Shown here: positions 31,886 to 36,157 of the stretch, in pieces
Layout of the letters: the number at the start of each line of letters is the position of its first letter
Numbering within the stretch: the stretch's first letter is position 1
Source of the DNA: Pirellulaceae bacterium
Lineage (GTDB): Bacteria; Planctomycetota; Planctomycetia; Pirellulales; Pirellulaceae
Assembly (NCBI GenBank): GCA_022448645.1
Contig: JAKVBZ010000052.1
Location: forward strand, 1-36,157
DNA: 36,157 nt
Direction: 5' to 3'
Notes under the pieces: model-generated
Seen by the model: only the letters and a program-made list of their open reading frames with translations
Database searches by the model: none
Told to the model about the DNA's origin: nothing
Position numbers and translations under genes: made by a program

Positions 31886-33472
31886 ATGGACAAAGTATAT
31901 GCAGCTCTGCGATGGCTGAAGCAAAATCACTTCTGGGTGCTAAGCGGTCTAATAGCCATATTCGCCGTCGTCACTTGGTATCTCTCAACAACCAAATTAA
32001 CGCAAGCCTATGAGTCGGCTCATAAAAAAATCAAAACGGAAAAACAAAATGTCCAGAATATTGCTAACGAAATAAATCACGTCAACGACACTGTTCTCGC
32101 GGCGATGGACGATGAAATTGAGAAACGCCGCGAAAGCGTCAAAGCCGCCTGGGAAACGAAATGGGTACAGTACGAAGACTTGCTCGTTTGGCCCGAAGAG
32201 CTCACAAAACGATTTCACCGCGACATTAAAAAGCTGCCGCGCCCCGAAGAAATTTCGCCAAAAGACGACGAACAGCTACACCAGGAACGTCGTGAAGAGT
32301 ACCGCGACTACATCAAAGCCGAATTGCCAAAACTGGCTAAAATTGTCGGGTCCGTATGGTCGAGTGACGAAGGCTCCGATTCAGGACTACGTCCCATGGG
32401 AGGCGCATCATCCATGGGATTGGGCAATGAACTGGGAATGATGGGTATGGCAACGGGCATGCGGCCAGGCAGCGGAGCCCAACGAACCGACTCGCGCCTC
32501 GTTTATTGGGCCACCGACAACCAGCGTCATATCGAGGATCAGCGGTTCGATTGGTCCAAGCAAGAGCCGCCTATCCCAACAACACTTCAGGTTCTCTACG
32601 CCCAAGAAGACCTCTGGGTACTGCAAGCTCTCTTACGCATCATCGCTGATGCCAATCGAGACGCAACGACCAATAGCAGTGCAACCGTCAAACAAATCAT
32701 GTCGCTCGAATGGGGTAGAGAAGCAACCATACTGCTCGGACAGGTCACACTTATCCAAGCCGCCGGAAAAAAGGATCAAAATATGGGGGCCGGCGGAGGC
32801 GCTGGCATGGGCGGTCCAGGTGGTGGCATGGGCGGTCCAGGTGGTGGCATGGGCGTTCCAGGTGGTGGCATGGGCGAATTGGGCATGAGAGGGATGGGCG
32901 GAGACAGTGTGATCCTCGATCCGGCCGAAGAACGATACGTCGACGAAAAGTTTGAGCCGATGACTGCGGATAACCTGCGAAGCGTTGCCACTGGTAAGAA
33001 CGCCTCCAGTCTGGCTCTGGCAGTTGCCAAACGAATGCCCGTTAGAATGCGGCTAGCTGTCGATCAAAACAAATTACACGATCTGCTAGTCGCCTGCGCA
33101 AACTCTTCGCTTGTCGTGGAAGCTCGTCAATTGCGTTTTGATCCCGACACTTCGCGAGGAGGTGGTTCCAGATCATTTTCGGGATTTGGAGACATGGGAG
33201 GAGGCATGGGAGGAGGCATGGGAGGTGGCATGGGAGGTGGAACAAGTTTTTCCTCTTTAAGTGGCACATCGGGAAGCAAAAACAGCGGCAACACCGAAAC
33301 GTACGATCGGATTGTCGAGCTTTACGGCATCATCTACATCTTTAATCCAGTCGATGAAAAGCTGCTGAAAGCGGACGGCGGCAATTCGGGAATGATGGGT
33401 GGTGGTAATTCGGGAATGATGGGTGGTGGCAATTCGGGAATGATGAACAGGGGCCAATCTGGAAGACGGTAA
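31886..33472 (+). CDS. Membrane-anchored coiled-coil protein with Gly/Met-rich repeats (PilO-position)
   Basis: A 528-aa protein, second gene of the operon. One membrane helix near residues 16-36 ('FWVLSGLIAIFAVVTWYL') is followed by a coiled coil of about 60 residues, a topology like PilO. A soluble domain follows, interrupted by Gly/Met-rich segments: 'GMGGPGG' units near residues 307-330, 'MGGG' units near 437-452, and three 'GNSGMMGG' units at the C-terminus. No family-specific sequence identity to PilO is claimed; the assignment rests on position after PilM and topology. The DNA repeats behind these segments are listed separately. The stop lies 22 nt before the third gene. Confidence 0.7.
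   Translation: MDKVYAALRWLKQNHFWVLSGLIAIFAVVTWYLSTTKLTQAYESAHKKIKTEKQNVQNIANEINHVNDTVLAAMDDEIEKRRESVKAAWETKWVQYEDLLVWPEELTKRFHRDIKKLPRPEEISPKDDEQLHQERREEYRDYIKAELPKLAKIVGSVWSSDEGSDSGLRPMGGASSMGLGNELGMMGMATGMRPGSGAQRTDSRLVYWATDNQRHIEDQRFDWSKQEPPIPTTLQVLYAQEDLWVLQALLRIIADANRDATTNSSATVKQIMSLEWGREATILLGQVTLIQAAGKKDQNMGAGGGAGMGGPGGGMGGPGGGMGVPGGGMGELGMRGMGGDSVILDPAEERYVDEKFEPMTADNLRSVATGKNASSLALAVAKRMPVRMRLAVDQNKLHDLLVACANSSLVVEARQLRFDPDTSRGGGSRSFSGFGDMGGGMGGGMGGGMGGGTSFSSLSGTSGSKNSGNTETYDRIVELYGIIYIFNPVDEKLLKADGGNSGMMGGGNSGMMGGGNSGMMNRGQSGRR
32804..32876 (+). repeat. 21-bp tandem repeat (about 3.5 copies) coding GMGGPGG
   Basis: Units start at 32804, 32825 and 32846, with a partial fourth at 32867. 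The third differs by one base (GGT to GTT, Gly to Val). The near-identity of the bases points to recent slippage within the coding sequence. Confidence 0.8.
33194..33241 (+). repeat. 12-bp tandem repeat (4 copies) coding MGGG
   Basis: Four in-frame units of the type ATGGGAGGAGGC start at 33194, 33206, 33218 and 33230, with one or two base changes in the later copies. In-frame length change would not disturb the reading frame. Confidence 0.8.
33380..33451 (+). repeat. 24-bp tandem repeat (3 copies) coding the C-terminal GNSGMMGG units
   Basis: Three copies start at 33380, 33404 and 33428. Copies 1 and 2 differ by one base; copy 3 diverges at its 3' end where the protein finishes. Confidence 0.8.
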
Positions 33473-33494
33473 CGGTCGTCAATGGTGGAAAATC

Positions 33495-35564
33495 ATGAAA
33501 GTCAAAGTCTCTTTGAGTGGCGATTCTGTTAAGCACTTCTTCGCAGCGCATTGCGAGAAAATGGGGCTCGCGTTCATCGTGCTTGTCTGTGGATATCTCG
33601 TCTTCTGCGGATATCTACAAGAAGTCACTGATGATACCCCTGACAACATTAGAAACCTGACACAAAAAGCCCAAACCAACATCCAAAGTACGTCCTGGGA
33701 TGCCGTGGCCTCCGACCGTGTTCAAACCATCGACTTTCAGGAACGCGCCACAAAAATCAAAGAAAACATTCAAGTCGCCCACTATGTCATTGGTCCTTTC
33801 AAAGACCTTACTACCAAACCCCGTACCACACGTAGCGACCCTCAACTTTACACCGTTGAAGAACTCGAAGTGACTGGTGGCTTTGAACCCGTCGCCTTGC
33901 GAGTACGCCAGACAGGTCGTGAGCGTCCCACCACCATGACGCGCACCAAAGGAGCGGACTACGACGAAGATGTAGTCCATCTGATGGCTTTACCCACGAA
34001 TGTCCGCGAAAAATTCACCGGTAGTGGACAAAAGAAACGTGGCGCCATGGGAGGCACGCGCACGACGGGAATGGGCATGGGCATGAGCGGAAACTCTGAT
34101 AAAGCTGAAGCTCGTCCGTTCGTTTCCATCTTGGGCATCGTCCCTCTACGTCGCCAAATGAACGAATACAAGCGGTGTTTCAAAGATGCCGATGGCTATG
34201 TCGTTCAACGCGATTTCCCCCGATATGCGTACCATTACATACGGAGACGCGAAATTGGTCCGGATGGCAAGCCCGGCAAATGGAAAGGCGAAGAGTACTT
34301 TCACACATTGAAGGCCGTCACCATCGCCAATACTTGGCAGAGCACGACACCGGAAATTGCCGACCGCCAATACCTTTATGCGAAAAACGGACCCAGAGGC
34401 GGTGGTGGTGGCGGTATGGAAGTCGGTGCCGGTGGTCGTAGCCAATGGGGCAGGTCCTGGCCCGGATTACACTGGCCATTGCCTCCGTTGTTGCTGTGCG
34501 ACATCTCGCCTTTTGCCCTGCATTCTAAAGTGCCAGCGGAACAACTCGATCTTGGGCGCATGGGGATGGGACGTATGATGGAAGAAGAACTCGACCCTAA
34601 CGACATCACGGACGACGCACCAACAGCTGGCAGAGGACGGACGGGTGGTTTCATTAATCGTGCGGGCCCCGGAGGCATGGGGGGATTGGGCGGCGAGTTT
34701 GGCATGATGGGTCGCGGGAACGCTACGGAAATGGCCGAACACGTGCTTTTTCGCATATTCGATTTTAAGGTCACTCCTGGAAAAACTTACCAGTATTCCG
34801 TTCGACTGTTAGTTGAAGACGCCAACAATCCGGATCCTCGAAAAGGAGGAGTTGCTCCGCCGTTGAAAACACTCGACATGGATGTCATTGAACGTATTCG
34901 AAAGCTCGAAAACGAGTCACCGGCAAAAAAACACTATCGGACGACCGAATGGAGCTCCGTCAGTCCACCCGTCACTGTACCCAACGGTCGCAATGTTTTT
35001 GCTGGCAAACCTGAACCGTTGCGACTGATCAAGATTCGTGATCGCACCTACCCCAAGAGTGCAGCTCGCATCAACACCATAGGCGTCATGTGGGACGCAA
35101 ATAAGCAGTTGGAAGTCTATCATGAAGACACAGTTACTCGTGGCTCTGCAGTGAACATGAAGGGTAAAGATTTCCTGGCAATTAACCCGGCTGCTTCGAG
35201 CATCAATAAACGCAAGGACGAAGTCCATCTACGCACGGATAGGTTTGTCCTCGACACAAACGGGGGTCGGGAACTACCCGGTCGAGAATCTGATTTACTA
35301 GAAACCTCCGAGATGTTGGTCATGGATGCCCATGGGCATATGTCCCTTCACACCGAAGTTGATGACTTCCAACTCTTTAGCGCCTACGATATGGACGTCA
35401 CCGAAGCGCTTGACAACATGCAAAACCGAGGAATGGGCCTAGGTGGTCCAGGTGGCGGGATAGAAGATTTCAACGAAGGGCGACCTGGTCGACGTCAAGG
35501 AGCTGGTACTAGCAATACTGGCAGAGGAAAAAACAACAAAACTCGACGCCGCCGACCTGGCTAA
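33495..35564 (+). CDS. Membrane-anchored protein with Gly/Met-rich loops, third gene of the pilM operon
   Basis: A 689-aa protein. One membrane helix near residues 24-45 ('LAFIVLVCGYLVFCGYL') is followed by a large soluble part with two folded regions. One runs to about residue 280 ('HYVIGPFKDLTTKPRTT', 'VSILGIVPLRRQMNEYKRCF'). The other is about 415-640 ('HVLFRIFDFKVTPGKTYQYSVR', 'SSVSPPVTVPNGRNVFAG'), beta-rich. Gly/Met-rich loops ('MGMGMSG', 'GRMGMGRMMEEE', 'GGMGGLGGEFGMMGRG') separate them. The C-terminus is Arg/Lys-rich ('KTRRRRPG'). The family is unrecognised; position and topology suggest a periplasm-facing part of the pilus or secretion platform, possibly PilP/PilO-like. There is no sign of frameshift, although the stretch near 34440-34540 is compositionally odd. 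Confidence 0.7.
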   Translation: MKVKVSLSGDSVKHFFAAHCEKMGLAFIVLVCGYLVFCGYLQEVTDDTPDNIRNLTQKAQTNIQSTSWDAVASDRVQTIDFQERATKIKENIQVAHYVIGPFKDLTTKPRTTRSDPQLYTVEELEVTGGFEPVALRVRQTGRERPTTMTRTKGADYDEDVVHLMALPTNVREKFTGSGQKKRGAMGGTRTTGMGMGMSGNSDKAEARPFVSILGIVPLRRQMNEYKRCFKDADGYVVQRDFPRYAYHYIRRREIGPDGKPGKWKGEEYFHTLKAVTIANTWQSTTPEIADRQYLYAKNGPRGGGGGGMEVGAGGRSQWGRSWPGLHWPLPPLLLCDISPFALHSKVPAEQLDLGRMGMGRMMEEELDPNDITDDAPTAGRGRTGGFINRAGPGGMGGLGGEFGMMGRGNATEMAEHVLFRIFDFKVTPGKTYQYSVRLLVEDANNPDPRKGGVAPPLKTLDMDVIERIRKLENESPAKKHYRTTEWSSVSPPVTVPNGRNVFAGKPEPLRLIKIRDRTYPKSAARINTIGVMWDANKQLEVYHEDTVTRGSAVNMKGKDFLAINPAASSINKRKDEVHLRTDRFVLDTNGGRELPGRESDLLETSEMLVMDAHGHMSLHTEVDDFQLFSAYDMDVTEALDNMQNRGMGLGGPGGGIEDFNEGRPGRRQGAGTSNTGRGKNNKTRRRRPG

Positions 35565-35650
35565 TCTAACTACGAACGTCTGACCGCTGATAGTGCCTGC
35601 CTTGCTGGCAAAACAACTGCCGTAATTCTATTCGGCTTTGAGAATTGATC

Positions 35651-35679
35651 TTGACCGGTTCTCACTCCAACACTATTTA
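35651..35679 (+). promoter_or_regulatory. Possible promoter of the last, truncated gene
   Basis: TTGACC (35651-35656), a 17-bp spacer and TATTTA (35674-35679). A leader of about 120 nt would reach the ATG at 35806. It lies between the pilM operon and the next gene on the same strand. Confidence 0.4.
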
Positions 35680-35805
35680 TGCCGCTCCCTTCTTCGGCTT
35701 ATCGTACACACATGGACCTCACCGCGCGACGTCGGAGTCGCGAACCTGCAATTCGCAAACCAATCGGCGGTCCTCATCAAAACCACTACAAAGAAGAATG
35801 ACGTC

Positions 35806-36157
35806 ATGGCGCACAGGGATAGTACGCTCGCTGACGGCACGGGATGCCACAAGCGGATGGTCGTTTCCGGATCACATGGTTTTTCTACGTTCATCGCGCA
35901 GTACGCTACCGCAAGTTTGCTTGCAAGTTCGCTGGTTCTCTCAGCCACGATTGCGACCGCGAACCCAACCATCGGCGTGATGACTCAACTGGCACCGGCC
36001 ATTTGGGGACAGACTGACGACAGTGCTACTTCGTCTTCCAGTACCAGCACCGATCGACAGGGTGTGATTAACCGCTTCGTCCGCAGGAACTCCGAGAAGA
36101 AACAAAATCCACCTCGATTGTTTACGCCATGGTTTGGCCGAAACAAGCAATCCCAAG
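35806..36157 (+). CDS. N-terminus of a secreted protein, cut by the window end
   Basis: An open frame from the ATG at 35806 runs out of the window without a stop (117 residues visible). A hydrophobic stretch, 'YATASLLASSLVLSATIATA', looks like a signal peptide or membrane anchor preceded by a basic, His-containing segment; an ATG at 35857 is an alternative start that brings it closer to the N-terminus. It is followed by a Ser/Thr-rich stretch ('DDSATSSSSTSTDRQG') and a basic segment ('FVRRNSEKKQNPPRLF'). No domain can be named. An overlapping frame (35645-35980) reads as non-protein. Confidence 0.5.
   Translation, partial: MAHRDSTLADGTGCHKRMVVSGSHGFSTFIAQYATASLLASSLVLSATIATANPTIGVMTQLAPAIWGQTDDSATSSSSTSTDRQGVINRFVRRNSEKKQNPPRLFTPWFGRNKQSQ

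Noticed and set aside
35611..35624. TGCC/GGCA hairpin after the pilM operon as a terminator
   Set aside because: A 4-bp stem followed only by AAAA on the plus strand, with no T-run, so it does not fit an intrinsic terminator.

Overview
The window looks like a chromosomal segment of a planctomycete, probably Pirellulaceae-like. This rests on protein character rather than a marker gene: a Cys/Tyr/Pro-rich secreted protein, an N-terminal 'FEPRLPLDA' motif of the LEPR-XLL type, a PEP-CTERM protein with autotransporter-like strands, a PQQ-type propeller and a WD40 propeller, a PilM-like protein fused to a long C-terminal region, and long, loosely packed intergenic gaps. No rRNA, tRNA, CRISPR array, insertion sequence or integrase was recognised.

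Layout. 1-4.4 kb: the C-terminal end of threonine synthase (+) converges on a secreted Cys/Tyr-rich protein (-). Next comes a three-gene minus-strand cluster of membrane protein, small arrestin-like protein and P-loop ATPase. 4.6-12.2 kb: a PQQ-propeller protein, a 91-aa stand-alone RNA polymerase alpha-CTD-like protein (-), then the repair helicase PcrA/UvrD and the transcription-repair coupling factor Mfd (+). 12.2-16.4 kb: a 730-bp gap with strong inverted repeats, a parvulin-type peptidyl-prolyl isomerase, a CYTH-domain protein, a palindrome-rich leader and citrate synthase. 16.4-22.3 kb: the tail of a decayed gene (-), a seven-blade WD40 protein with a downstream LEPR-XLL/FG-GAP-like surface protein, a CopD-like membrane protein with a 56-aa coiled-coil protein (-), and a PEP-CTERM gene broken by one in-frame TGA and one frameshift (-). 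22.3-29.1 kb: a CCA/poly(A) nucleotidyltransferase (-), a rhodanese-queC pair (+), a divergent RNase HII-like protein (+) and a large GH38-like protein (-). 29.1-36.2 kb: a cluster of three palindromes, a clear sigma-70-like promoter, and a three-gene operon (PilM-like plus two membrane-anchored Gly/Met-repeat proteins), followed by the start of a further secreted protein cut by the window end.

How the genes work together. PcrA/UvrD and Mfd both belong to nucleotide-excision or transcription-coupled repair, and the neighbouring alpha-CTD-like protein is a possible RNA-polymerase or DNA-binding partner. The pilM operon resembles the inner-membrane platform (PilMNO) of type IV pili or type II secretion, but with proteins much longer than the usual ones. 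The minus-strand trio at 1.9-4.4 kb looks like one functional unit of unknown role. The items I rate highest are that trio, the stand-alone alpha-CTD, the RNase HII-like protein, the Gly/Met-repeat pilus operon, the broken PEP-CTERM gene and the structured gap downstream of mfd.
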